The notes beneath the pieces were generated by a model that was given only the letters and a program-made list of their open reading frames with translations, was not told the origin of the DNA and made no database searches. 17,142 nucleotides of DNA from Acidobacteriota bacterium (GTDB lineage Bacteria > Acidobacteriota > Thermoanaerobaculia > Multivoradales > JAHEKO01), in the NCBI GenBank assembly GCA_024638355.1, contig JAHEKO010000016.1, positions 2,049 through 19,190 on the forward strand, in the 5' to 3' direction. Positions 6,075 to 13,166 of this stretch are shown here, in pieces. Position numbers and translations under genes: made by a program. Numbering within the stretch: position 1 is the first letter of the stretch; the number at the start of each line of letters is the position of its first letter.

Positions 6075-8945
6075 CTACCTGCCGGAGAGCAGCTCCACGA
6101 GCTGCTGCATCAGCTGTTGAAGCTGTGCCGGATCTGCCGCCGTGGGCGCGCTCGGCGGGGCCGCCGCGGTTGCGGTGGACGCCAGCACTGCGTCGTTGCG
6201 ACGCGCTTCGCTCACCACCAGGTGCGGCAGCTGTCGCGGATTGCCGGCGAAGGCGGCTTCGATGCGCGCCTCGAGCTGCGCATGGGTCCAGCCGCCGGCT
6301 ACCGCCTGCGCCAGGAGCGGCGCCGCCGCGGTGGTGAAGTCGCCCTTGCCGTTCGACTCCCAGGCCGACTGGTAGTCCTGGCAGGCGCCGAAGTGCACCT
6401 CGCGCTTGACGCGCTCGTCGCGGGGCGCCGCGAGGCCGAGCCGGCTGCGGAACACGCGGTGCGCCTCGTTCATCTCGCTCGAGACCGGCAGGAAGCGCGA
6501 CCGGACCGGACCGCGGTGAAGCGCGGCGCGGAGATCCCCTCCCGGCGCTACCCGGTTGAGGGTGCCCGAATGGCAGCAGTCGATGAAGGTCGTGACGTTG
6601 ACGCCGGCGGGGATGGCGTCCCAGACCTTGCCCAGGTCGTCGTCGAGAAGGAACCCGCCGCCCTCGTAGTCGTGAGGCACGAACGCCTCGTCCTGACCGT
6701 CCTCCTCGTCTTTGTTGAGGTCGGGCAGCTGGGTGCCGTGGCCGGCGTACTGGAAGAGCGCGACGTCGCCCGCGCGGCTCGTCTGGACCAGGCTTTCGAG
6801 CTGGCCGAGGATCGCGTCCCGCGTGGCCTCGCCGTCGGTCAGCGAGGTCACCTCGAACCCCTGGCCGCGGAATGCGTCCGCCCAGGTGCGCGAGTCGTTG
6901 ACGCAGCCGGCGAGCGGCGCGCTCGGATAGTCGTTGATGCCGACGCAGAGGGCCCGGCGCCGGCCGGACGGAGTCACGCGCAGCGCCGGCGCGGCGCCGG
7001 CCTGGGGAGCCGAAGCAAGCGCGGAGGGCGGCCCGGCGACCGTCACCGCCGGCGACGCGATCGGCTCGGTCTCGTCGATGTCGAGCGCGGCGAGCGCCTC
7101 CGGATCGAGCAGGTCGGCGAGCGACTCCTCGCCCAGCCCGCGGGCGCCATCCTCGGCAGCCGGGTATTCCTTGAAGTCGTGGATCTCGTCCTCGTCACTC
7201 AGTCCCAGCACTCGCCGCAGAACGCTGTTCATGGTCGGCGGGTCGTTATTGAAGCCGCCGTGGCTCCTGCTGCGGCTGGCGTGAAGTCCCGAATCGCCGT
7301 CGGTGATCGACCAGACGACCTCTCCGCCGCCGCCCGCGGATCCGGCGAGCCCGAAGAGCTCGTTCATTTCGCGGTCCCGGCGCAGCGACTTCTCCAGTCC
7401 GAGGATCGGAGTCATGCGCTCGGGCTCGAGCACGCGGTGGATCATGTAAAGCAGCGACTTGCGGTAGATCTTGATCACGTTGTCGTCGCGCTCGAGCTTC
7501 TTGCGCATCGTGTAGATGACCATCTGGCGGATCTTCTTGCGGCCGCCAACATGTGATGAGAGCTTGTTCTTGAACAGGTCGACGGTGACCGCCGGCGCCA
7601 GGAAGTGGAGCGACCGGAGGCTGGGGCCGTTGGCCTTGAACAGCTGCGGCAGGAGATGGGAGTGGAAGATCGACCCCGCGCTGTGCCCGAGGGCGTGGAT
7701 GCCGAGCTTCGGTCCCGGCTTGGGGTCCAGCGCCTTGCTGAACTTGCGCAGCTGCTCGACGAAGTAGGTGCCGCCGCCGTCGTCGTCGCCGGCGCGCTCG
7801 GCCGAGCGCTTCATGCCGCCCCAGACCACTACCCCGCCGAGGGCGCGCACCAGGTTCTCGATCACCGGATCGGTGGTGAAGTCGAAAAGGTCGCGCCGGG
7901 CGCCGGCTCTCTCCTGGGCGCCCCGGATCATCTGGCCGAGGGTCTCGATGAGGCCCGTCTCCCAGATGAAGAAGATCGGGTAGACGCCGTTGTCCTTCCA
8001 GAACTCGAAGCTCTGGTGGGCGTAGGTGAGCGCGCTCCTCTCGGAGGTCAGGCCGCCGTGGGCGTAGAGCATCAGCTGCAGGTTGCCGTGCTCCTCGTAC
8101 CAGCTCTTGAGGTGCTCGTGCACCAGCGCATCCACGTCCTCCTTGCTGGTTTCGACGTGGCCGCCGCTGGAGAAGTCGCCCTGCCTGAGGTTGATGATGT
8201 GCGGTCGCAAGGCGTCGAGGATCTCGGCCGTCAGCTCGATCTTGCCGCCGCCGCGCGCGCCGCCGCCGAGCGGCGCGTCCTCGGGCAGCTCGGCGTCGGC
8301 CGGGTCGTCCGGCAGGCTGTCACCGGCGAGGAGCGCACGCGTGATCGATTCCGTACGCTGGGCCGTTTCGGTCATACCGGCGCCGAAGGGGAGGGCGCGC
8401 GGTGCCCGCCGCGGTGCGCTCGCCACCTGCTCGATCTCGGCCTCGAGCTCCGCGACCAGGTCGTCGTGCGCGATCGAGCTGCCGGGACAGGTCTTGCCCG
8501 ACATGTGGTTGTGGAAGCAGAGCGTCTCCGGGTGCAGCCCGTGCCGGATGTGGAGCAGCGCGAGCACGCGCAGCGCGGTCTCCTTCTGGGCGTCGGCGAA
8601 GCTCTCCCGGCCCTCGTCGAAATCGCCGATCATCTCGATCATGAAGGGGCCGTGGCTGGAGACGCCGTTGAAGCCCTTGGCGCTCACCGGCGGCCGGTTG
8701 AAGCTGCGTCCGGTCCAGATGCCGCCCTCCGGGTCGATCGTCAGGTGCTGGGCGATGTCGCTCCAGTTGTTCTCCTGGGTGTGAAATCGCCACATTCCCT
8801 CGATGGTCGCCAGGCCGCGGTAGTCGACCTGCCGGGGCCGCCAGGTGTGGTGGAGATGCACCGCCGTGATACGGCGGGTGAACGGGAATCGGTCGAGGAG
8901 GTCGGCGAACTCGTCGACGGTGAGGCGGGTGAATGGTCTGGGCAT
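6075..8945 (-). CDS. PGRP/amidase - alpha/beta-hydrolase-like - caspase (C14) three-domain fusion
   Basis: This 956-residue protein has three enzyme folds. (1) About 20-172 is a peptidoglycan-recognition/amidase-2 domain: HLHHTW at 30-35, NNWSDIAQHLTIDPEGGIWTGR nearby, and FHNHMSGKTCPG at 144-155. Zinc ligands H32 or H33, H145 and C153, and K151 (T7 lysozyme K128 position), are present; Gln66 stands where T7 lysozyme has its tyrosine. (2) About 265-550 looks like an alpha/beta hydrolase: LMLYAHGG at 291-298 and nucleophile elbow GHSAG at 420-424 (S422). (3) About 663-915 is a caspase/metacaspase domain: RALCVGINDYP, YAGHGTQ at 733-739 (H736), DEAFVPHDY, LLDDDL and DCCHSG at 789-794 (C791). 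An Ala/Pro linker and a short leucine-rich helix end the protein. No signal peptide or membrane helix is visible. The start is supported by AGGAG 7 bases upstream. It heads an operon with the metalloprotease. Confidence 0.92.
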   Translation of the reverse strand: MPRPFTRLTVDEFADLLDRFPFTRRITAVHLHHTWRPRQVDYRGLATIEGMWRFHTQENNWSDIAQHLTIDPEGGIWTGRSFNRPPVSAKGFNGVSSHGPFMIEMIGDFDEGRESFADAQKETALRVLALLHIRHGLHPETLCFHNHMSGKTCPGSSIAHDDLVAELEAEIEQVASAPRRAPRALPFGAGMTETAQRTESITRALLAGDSLPDDPADAELPEDAPLGGGARGGGKIELTAEILDALRPHIINLRQGDFSSGGHVETSKEDVDALVHEHLKSWYEEHGNLQLMLYAHGGLTSERSALTYAHQSFEFWKDNGVYPIFFIWETGLIETLGQMIRGAQERAGARRDLFDFTTDPVIENLVRALGGVVVWGGMKRSAERAGDDDGGGTYFVEQLRKFSKALDPKPGPKLGIHALGHSAGSIFHSHLLPQLFKANGPSLRSLHFLAPAVTVDLFKNKLSSHVGGRKKIRQMVIYTMRKKLERDDNVIKIYRKSLLYMIHRVLEPERMTPILGLEKSLRRDREMNELFGLAGSAGGGGEVVWSITDGDSGLHASRSRSHGGFNNDPPTMNSVLRRVLGLSDEDEIHDFKEYPAAEDGARGLGEESLADLLDPEALAALDIDETEPIASPAVTVAGPPSALASAPQAGAAPALRVTPSGRRRALCVGINDYPSAPLAGCVNDSRTWADAFRGQGFEVTSLTDGEATRDAILGQLESLVQTSRAGDVALFQYAGHGTQLPDLNKDEEDGQDEAFVPHDYEGGGFLLDDDLGKVWDAIPAGVNVTTFIDCCHSGTLNRVAPGGDLRAALHRGPVRSRFLPVSSEMNEAHRVFRSRLGLAAPRDERVKREVHFGACQDYQSAWESNGKGDFTTAAAPLLAQAVAGGWTHAQLEARIEAAFAGNPRQLPHLVVSEARRNDAVLASTATAAAPPSAPTAADPAQLQQLMQQLVELLSGR

Positions 8946-8950
8946 GAGAA

Positions 8951-8957
8951 GGCTCCT
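8951..8957 (-). promoter_or_regulatory. Shine-Dalgarno site of the caspase fusion gene
   Basis: The minus strand reads CAGGAGCC, with AGGAG ending 7 bases before the ATG at 8945. This fixes the start and contrasts with the leaderless look of several neighbours. Confidence 0.7.
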
Positions 8958-8974
8958 GGCTGCGCTACGGGTGG

Positions 8975-8980
8975 ACTATT
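8975..8980 (-). promoter_or_regulatory. Weak candidate -10 element for the caspase operon
   Basis: The minus strand reads AATAGT (4 of 6 matches), the most A/T-rich hexamer in the gap. It would give a leader of about 20 bases that includes the Shine-Dalgarno site. No clear -35 is present. Confidence 0.2.
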
Positions 8981-8999
8981 GCGACGGCGACCGGCTTGC

Positions 9000-9016
9000 C
9001 GAGACGAATCGTCCCG
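9000..9016. repeat. 17-bp near-palindrome upstream of the caspase operon
   Basis: The sequence cgagacgaatcgtcccg is an inverted repeat with a single central base and one mismatched pair (GAGACGA against TCGTCCC). It lies about 55 bp before the caspase start codon and about 20 bp upstream of the weak -10, where an operator could sit. The GAGACG half-site recurs in the adjacent hairpin at 9030-9053. A role in regulation is inferred only. Confidence 0.35.
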
Positions 9017-9022
9017 ACGGCT

Positions 9023-9053
9023 CGAGAAACCGTCTCTCCATCCCTTGAGACGG
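9023..9053 (-). terminator. Candidate rho-independent terminator of the BtuF-like gene
   Basis: On the minus strand a perfect 7-bp stem CCGTCTC/GAGACGG encloses a 10-base loop and is followed by TTTCTCG. It begins about 26 bases after the BtuF-like stop codon, the expected place. The T tract is short and interrupted, so termination may be weak. It separates this gene from the caspase operon on the same strand. Confidence 0.5.
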
Positions 9054-9079
9054 CCGCAACGCCGGGATTTCGCTGGGGA

Positions 9080-9844
9080 TCAGAGCTCGGCGGCCGTGGC
9101 GCTCGCGATCAGCGCGGCGGCGTAGTCGATGCCGGCCGGAGTGCGCGAGCCGTGCCAGGAGAGGTACTCGCCGTCGGCGATGCGGAAGCGCTCGCGGTCG
9201 AGGCCGGTGAGCTCGGCGAGCTCGTCGACATGGCGCTCGGTGAACGGGAAGGGCTCGGTAGCGAGCAGCACCAGGTCGGGAGCGCCGGCCGCGAGCTCGC
9301 GCGGGTCGACCGCCGGATAACGCTCACTCCGCTCGGCGAACAGGTTGACACCGCCGGCGAGCGACAGCACGGCGTCGGCGAAGGTGTCGGCGTTGACCGT
9401 CATCCACGGCTTGCGCCAGATCAGATAGGCGAAGCGCACCGGCGGTCGGCCGCTCGCCGCCGCCCGCGCGGCCCGCGCCCGGCTCTCGATCTCGCCGGCG
9501 ATCCGCTCGGCCTCGCGGCCGCGCTCGAGCGCGCCGCCGATCGAGCGCACCATCGCTGCGGTCTCGTCGATCGTGCGCGGCATCGAGACGTGGCAGCTCA
9601 GGCCGGCGGCCCGCAGGGCTGCGGCGTCTTCGGCCCGGTTCTCCTCGCGGTTCATCAGGATCAGGTCGGGAGCGAGCTCGACGATGCGCTCGACGCACGG
9701 GTCCTTGGTGCCGCCGACCTTCTCGACCGCCGCGACTCCCGCGGCGGGGTGCACGCAATAGCGGGTCACCCCGACGAGGTCGCCTCCCCGGTCGAGGTCG
9801 AACACGAGCTCGGTGAGGCTCGGGCAGAGCGAGACGATCCGCAC
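9080..9844 (-). CDS. BtuF-like (helical-backbone) cobalamin/metal-chelate binding protein without signal peptide
   Basis: The 254-residue product matches the class III periplasmic-binding fold of BtuF and FhuD: RIVSLCPSLTELVFDL at the N-terminus, VGVTRYCVHP, then VGGTKDPCVERIVELAPDLI, a long helical backbone, and a second lobe beginning near RFAYLIWRKPWM. Relatives bind vitamin B12 or metal chelates for ABC import. Here the protein starts directly at the first strand, and upstream codons in the same frame (encoding ...REYIRC) are not hydrophobic, so it probably stays in the cytoplasm. A group of COG0614 proteins is organised this way and is often annotated as cobalamin-binding. The start is GTG at 9844. 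No transporter partner of this type is nearby; the ABC genes to the right are of the nucleoside class. It is divergent from the phosphorylase operon by 23 bp. Confidence 0.85.
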   Translation of the reverse strand: MRIVSLCPSLTELVFDLDRGGDLVGVTRYCVHPAAGVAAVEKVGGTKDPCVERIVELAPDLILMNREENRAEDAAALRAAGLSCHVSMPRTIDETAAMVRSIGGALERGREAERIAGEIESRARAARAAASGRPPVRFAYLIWRKPWMTVNADTFADAVLSLAGGVNLFAERSERYPAVDPRELAAGAPDLVLLATEPFPFTERHVDELAELTGLDRERFRIADGEYLSWHGSRTPAGIDYAAALIASATAAEL

Positions 9845-9850
9845 GCAGCG

Positions 9851-9858
9851 AATATACT
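9851..9858. promoter_or_regulatory. Overlapping divergent -10 elements between BtuF-like gene and nucleoside operon
   Basis: The 23-bp divergent gap contains aatatact. The plus strand gives TATACT at 9853-9858, 9 bases before the TTG at 9868. The minus strand gives TATATT at 9856-9851, 6 bases before the GTG at 9844. Both are 5 of 6 matches to the consensus and occupy nearly the same base pairs, so both transcripts would be leaderless or nearly so, and polymerase could serve only one side at a time. No -35 sequence is evident on either side. Confidence 0.5.
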
Positions 9859-9867
9859 CGCGCGGCG

Positions 9868-10620
9868 TTGACGAAGGACGAGCGACTGCCGTTGCTGCGC
9901 GTAAGGCCGGAGGATGTCGCGCCGGCCGCCCTGGTTGTCGGCGACCCGGCGCGCGCCGAGCGCGCGGCCTCGATTCTCACCGGCGCCGAGCGGGTGGCCG
10001 CGAACCGCGAGTACGCGACCTACACCGGCTCGTTCGGCGGCCGGCGGCTGACGATCTGCTCGCACGGTGTCGGTTGCGCCGGCGCCGGGGTCTGTTTCGA
10101 AGAGCTGGCCCGCGCCGGCGCCCGCACGATCCTCCGCGCCGGCTCGTGTGGCGCGCTGCGCGACGAGATCGCCGACGGCGAGCTGATCGTGGCGACGGCG
10201 GCGGTCCGCGACGACGGCCTGACGCCGAGGCTGGTGCCGGCGGCGTTCCCCGCCGTGGCGGACCTCGATCTCACGCTGGCGCTGCGCGCCGCCGCCGAGT
10301 CGAGGGGCGAGGCCGTCCGCACCGGCATCGTGCTGACCTCGGATCTCTTCTATCCATCCAGGGTGCTGGGCCAGGATTTCAGCGAGTGGCAGGCCGCCGG
10401 CGTGCTGGCGGTCGAGATGGAGCTCGCCGCGCTGTATGTGATCGCCGCGCTCCACGGCATCCGCGCGGGCGGTCTCCTGGTCGTCGACGGCAATCCGAGC
10501 AAGGCGGCCGTGGACATGAGCGAGTACGACCCCTACAGGCCGGTGGTCGCGGAGGGCGTCGACCGCATGCTGCGGCTGTCGCTCGAGGTGCTGGCCAGCT
10601 TCGCGCCGGAGCCGGAGTGA
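9868..10620 (+). CDS. Nucleoside phosphorylase, NP-I family (DeoD/Udp-like)
   Basis: The 250-residue product belongs to the PNP/UDP phosphorylase family, which cleaves nucleosides with phosphate to free base and (deoxy)ribose-1-phosphate. Visible landmarks are the phosphate-binding VVGDPARAERA (about 23-32), RAGSCGAL at 90-97 (R90 for phosphate), SDLFYPS at 158-164, which resembles the DeoD SADLFY segment, the ribose-binding VEMELAALY (E183, E185), and D207 in VVDGNPSK at the position of the DeoD catalytic aspartate. I lean to purine nucleosides because of the SDLFY segment, but uridine remains possible. The start codon is TTG with no Shine-Dalgarno and a TATACT close upstream. It is the first gene of the operon with a nucleoside-type ABC importer and overlaps the lipoprotein gene (GTGA). 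It should be cytoplasmic. Confidence 0.88.
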   Translation: MTKDERLPLLRVRPEDVAPAALVVGDPARAERAASILTGAERVAANREYATYTGSFGGRRLTICSHGVGCAGAGVCFEELARAGARTILRAGSCGALRDEIADGELIVATAAVRDDGLTPRLVPAAFPAVADLDLTLALRAAAESRGEAVRTGIVLTSDLFYPSRVLGQDFSEWQAAGVLAVEMELAALYVIAALHGIRAGGLLVVDGNPSKAAVDMSEYDPYRPVVAEGVDRMLRLSLEVLASFAPEPE

Positions 10621-11648
10621 GATCTCCGCAACGATGGGCGCCCGGCCTCGCGCTGGTGCTGCTCCTGACCGGTTGTGGCGGCGAGCCGACGCCCGAGAGC
10701 GGTGCCGAGCCCGGTCTCAAGTTCGTGTTCGTCTCGCCCGACCCGCTCGGCGTGAATCCTTTCCTGACCATGGGCCAGACTGGAATCGAGGCGGCGGCCG
10801 AGCGATTCGGCGCCGAGGCGCTGGTGCTCGAGAGCGAAGACCCGATGACGCGGGAGGAGAACCTGCGCGCGGCGGTCGCCGAGGGGGCCGATCTGATCGT
10901 GCTGCTCGGCTTCGAGTTCAACGATCTCGTGCCGCGGGTCGCCGCCGCCGCTCCCGACGTCGAGTTCCTGATCGTCGACCAGTGCATCGACGAGCCGCCG
11001 GCCAACGTCCACTGTGCTCTCTTCCGCGAATTCGACGGCTCGTTCCTGATCGGCGCGGCCGCGGCGATGCTCAGCGAGTCGGGCAAGCTCGGCGCCATCG
11101 GCGTCGCCGACATCCCATTCCTGCATCGCTACACCGACGGCTTCGCCGCCGGCGCCCGGCACGTTCGGCCCGACGCCGAGATCGAGATTCGCTGGGTCGG
11201 CGGTGAGAATCCGTTCGCCGATCCGGTACGTGCCAAGGAGCAGGCGCTGGCGCTGGCGGCGGCGGGGATCGACTCCATCTACACGGCGGCCGCGGCGGGC
11301 AATCTCGGCGTCTTCGAGGCGGCCGCGGAGCGCGGCTTCTTCGCCTTCGGCATCGACGTCGATCAGTGCCCGGCGGCACCGGGCCGGATCGTCGACAACA
11401 TGATGAAGCGAGTGGACCGCGTGATCGTCGAGGCGGCGACGGCGATCCTCGACGGCAGCGCCGAGAGCCGGCTGGTCTACGGCCTGGGCAACGGCGGCGT
11501 GAGCCTGACGGCGCTGGAGGAGAATCCTCCGGCCGACAGCCAGTGCCTGATCCTCGAGCATCCCGAGGTCATCGAGCGGCTGCGCGACCTGGCGCGGCGC
11601 ATCGAGGCCGGCGAGATCGGTATCGACGATCCGATGGGGATCTTGTAG
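10617..11648 (+). CDS. BMP-family (PnrA/BmpA-like) nucleoside-binding lipoprotein
   Basis: The 343-residue product has a lipoprotein signal: a hydrophobic run ALVLLLTGC with lipidated C20, preceded by basic residues. The mature part is a two-lobed periplasmic-binding protein of the BMP/PnrA class, whose characterised members bind purine or pyrimidine nucleosides. Landmarks are KFVFVSPDPLG, ENLRAAVAEGADLIVLLGF, GSFLIGAAAAML at 141-152, FLHRYTDGFAAGAR at 168-181 and GIDVDQ at 245-250. The GTG start at 10617 overlaps the phosphorylase stop (GTGA), and this start gives the complete signal peptide. It is the substrate-capturing part of the ABC importer encoded next, and the ATPase gene begins right after its TAG with no gap. 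Confidence 0.92.
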   Translation: MRSPQRWAPGLALVLLLTGCGGEPTPESGAEPGLKFVFVSPDPLGVNPFLTMGQTGIEAAAERFGAEALVLESEDPMTREENLRAAVAEGADLIVLLGFEFNDLVPRVAAAAPDVEFLIVDQCIDEPPANVHCALFREFDGSFLIGAAAAMLSESGKLGAIGVADIPFLHRYTDGFAAGARHVRPDAEIEIRWVGGENPFADPVRAKEQALALAAAGIDSIYTAAAAGNLGVFEAAAERGFFAFGIDVDQCPAAPGRIVDNMMKRVDRVIVEAATAILDGSAESRLVYGLGNGGVSLTALEENPPADSQCLILEHPEVIERLRDLARRIEAGEIGIDDPMGIL

Positions 11649-13166
11649 GTGGCGGCCGGGCTCGCGGCTCCGGCGTTCGAGCTCGAGGGAATCACCAAGC
11701 GCTTCGGCGCCGTCATCGCCAACGACGCGGTCGACCTGAGGGTCGCGGCGGGAGAGATCCGTGGGCTGGTGGGGGAGAACGGCGCCGGCAAGACGACCCT
11801 GATGGGAGTGCTCTACGGCATGCACCGGCCCGACGGCGGCACGATTCGGGTCGCCGGGCGCACGCGGCGATTCGACTCGCCGCTCGACGCGATTCGAGCC
11901 GGCCTCGGCATGGTGCACCAGCACTTCATGCTGTTCGATTCGCTGACGGTCGCCGAGAACGTCGTCTTCGGCTCGGAGCCCGCCAGGGGAGGCGTCTTCG
12001 ACCTCGCGGCGGCGAGGCGTCGGGTCGCCCGGCTGGCGGAGCGCTACGGGCTCGAGGTCGATCCGGACAGCCGGGTGGGCCGGCTACCCGTCGGCGTCCG
12101 CCAGCGCGTGGAGATCCTCAAGGCGCTCTACCGGCGGGCGGAGATCCTCATCCTGGACGAGCCGACGGCGGTGCTGACGCCGGGGGAGCAGTCGGCGCTC
12201 TTCGAGGTGCTGCGCCGCCTCGCCGCCGAGGGTGCCGCCGTCGTCTTCATCTCGCACAAGCTGCGCGAGGTGCTGGAGCTGTGCCATCGGGCGACCGTGC
12301 TGCGCGGCGGCCGCGTGACCGGAACGGTGGAGACCGCGCGCACCACGGCCGACGAGCTGTCGCGGTTGATGGTCGGCAAGAAGGTGGTCGCTCCCCAGGT
12401 TCCGGTGCACGAGCTCGGCGCGACGGTGCTCGGCGTGGAGTCGCTCGAGGTGCGTGGCCGCCACGGCCGGTCGGCCCTTCACGGCCTCGATCTCACGGTT
12501 CGATCCGGAGAGATCGTCGGCGTAGCGGGTGTGGCGGGCAACGGCCAGAGCGAGCTCGCCGAGGCGGTCGCCGGCCTGCGCCCGCCGGCCGCCGGGCGCG
12601 TTCTGATCGGCGGCGCCGACCTGACGCACGCGCCGATCGCCCTGCGGCGTCGTGCGGGGCTCGCCTACGTGCCCGAGGACCGCGACGGCACCGGACTGGC
12701 GGTCGCGGCGAGCGTCGCCGAGAACCTGCTGATGGGCTTCGAGGGCGAGCCGCGGCTCGCCCCGCGCGGCGTGCTCGACGCCGAGGCGATCGACGCCCGG
12801 GCGCGCGGCGTGGTCGAGCGCTACGCGATTCAGGTGAGCCACGTGCGCGATCCTGCGGCGACCCTCTCGGGAGGCAACCGCCAGAAGCTGGTGGTGGGGC
12901 GCGAGCTGCTGCGCGACGCACGGCTGCTCGTCGTCGAGCAGCCGACGCGCGGCGTCGACCTGTCGTCGATCGAGGTGATCCATCGAGCACTCGGCGACTT
13001 CAGCGCCGCGGGGGGCGCGGTGCTCTTGATCTCGTCCGAGCTGAACGAGCTGATGACGCTGGCGGATCGCATCGTCGTGATGTACGGCGGTCGGCTGGTC
13101 GGCGAGCTGGAGCGCGACAACGCGAGCGAGGAGCGCCTCGGGCTGCTCATGGCGGGCGCCGCGTGA
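11649..13166 (+). CDS. Nucleoside/simple-sugar ABC transporter ATPase (two ABC domains)
   Basis: The 505-residue product has two fused nucleotide-binding domains, as in RbsA- and NupA-type ATPases. Domain 1 has Walker A GENGAGKT at 42-49, Q-loop VHQHF (Q91), the family's altered signature LPVGVRQ at 146-152, Walker B ILILDEP at 166-172 and switch ISHKL (H203). Domain 2 has a degenerate Walker A (GVAGNGQSE, lacking the lysine), an intact signature LSGGNRQ at 406-412, Walker B LLVVEQPTRGVD and a switch with serine instead of histidine (LISSEL). This asymmetry is normal for the class: one of the two composite sites is expected to hydrolyse ATP. It starts at GTG directly after the lipoprotein stop and its end overlaps the first permease gene (GTGA). 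It acts on the cytoplasmic face of the membrane. Confidence 0.93.
   Translation: MAAGLAAPAFELEGITKRFGAVIANDAVDLRVAAGEIRGLVGENGAGKTTLMGVLYGMHRPDGGTIRVAGRTRRFDSPLDAIRAGLGMVHQHFMLFDSLTVAENVVFGSEPARGGVFDLAAARRRVARLAERYGLEVDPDSRVGRLPVGVRQRVEILKALYRRAEILILDEPTAVLTPGEQSALFEVLRRLAAEGAAVVFISHKLREVLELCHRATVLRGGRVTGTVETARTTADELSRLMVGKKVVAPQVPVHELGATVLGVESLEVRGRHGRSALHGLDLTVRSGEIVGVAGVAGNGQSELAEAVAGLRPPAAGRVLIGGADLTHAPIALRRRAGLAYVPEDRDGTGLAVAASVAENLLMGFEGEPRLAPRGVLDAEAIDARARGVVERYAIQVSHVRDPAATLSGGNRQKLVVGRELLRDARLLVVEQPTRGVDLSSIEVIHRALGDFSAAGGAVLLISSELNELMTLADRIVVMYGGRLVGELERDNASEERLGLLMAGAA

Noticed and set aside
6280..6320. Gln66 in the amidase domain as an inactivating change of the T7-lysozyme tyrosine
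   Set aside because: A QHLT arrangement at this place is, to my recollection, normal in one branch of PGRP-type amidases, and the zinc ligands and K151 are kept. I therefore do not call the domain dead. (The residue is near position 8748 on the minus strand, not in the C-terminal coding region listed here.)
7605..9125. Long plus-strand open frame (506 codons) opposite the caspase fusion
   Set aside because: Its translation is Val/Ala/Glu/Arg-rich without any motif, while the minus strand shows three catalytic domains. It is a GC-driven antisense shadow, as is the 479-codon frame at 6117-7556.
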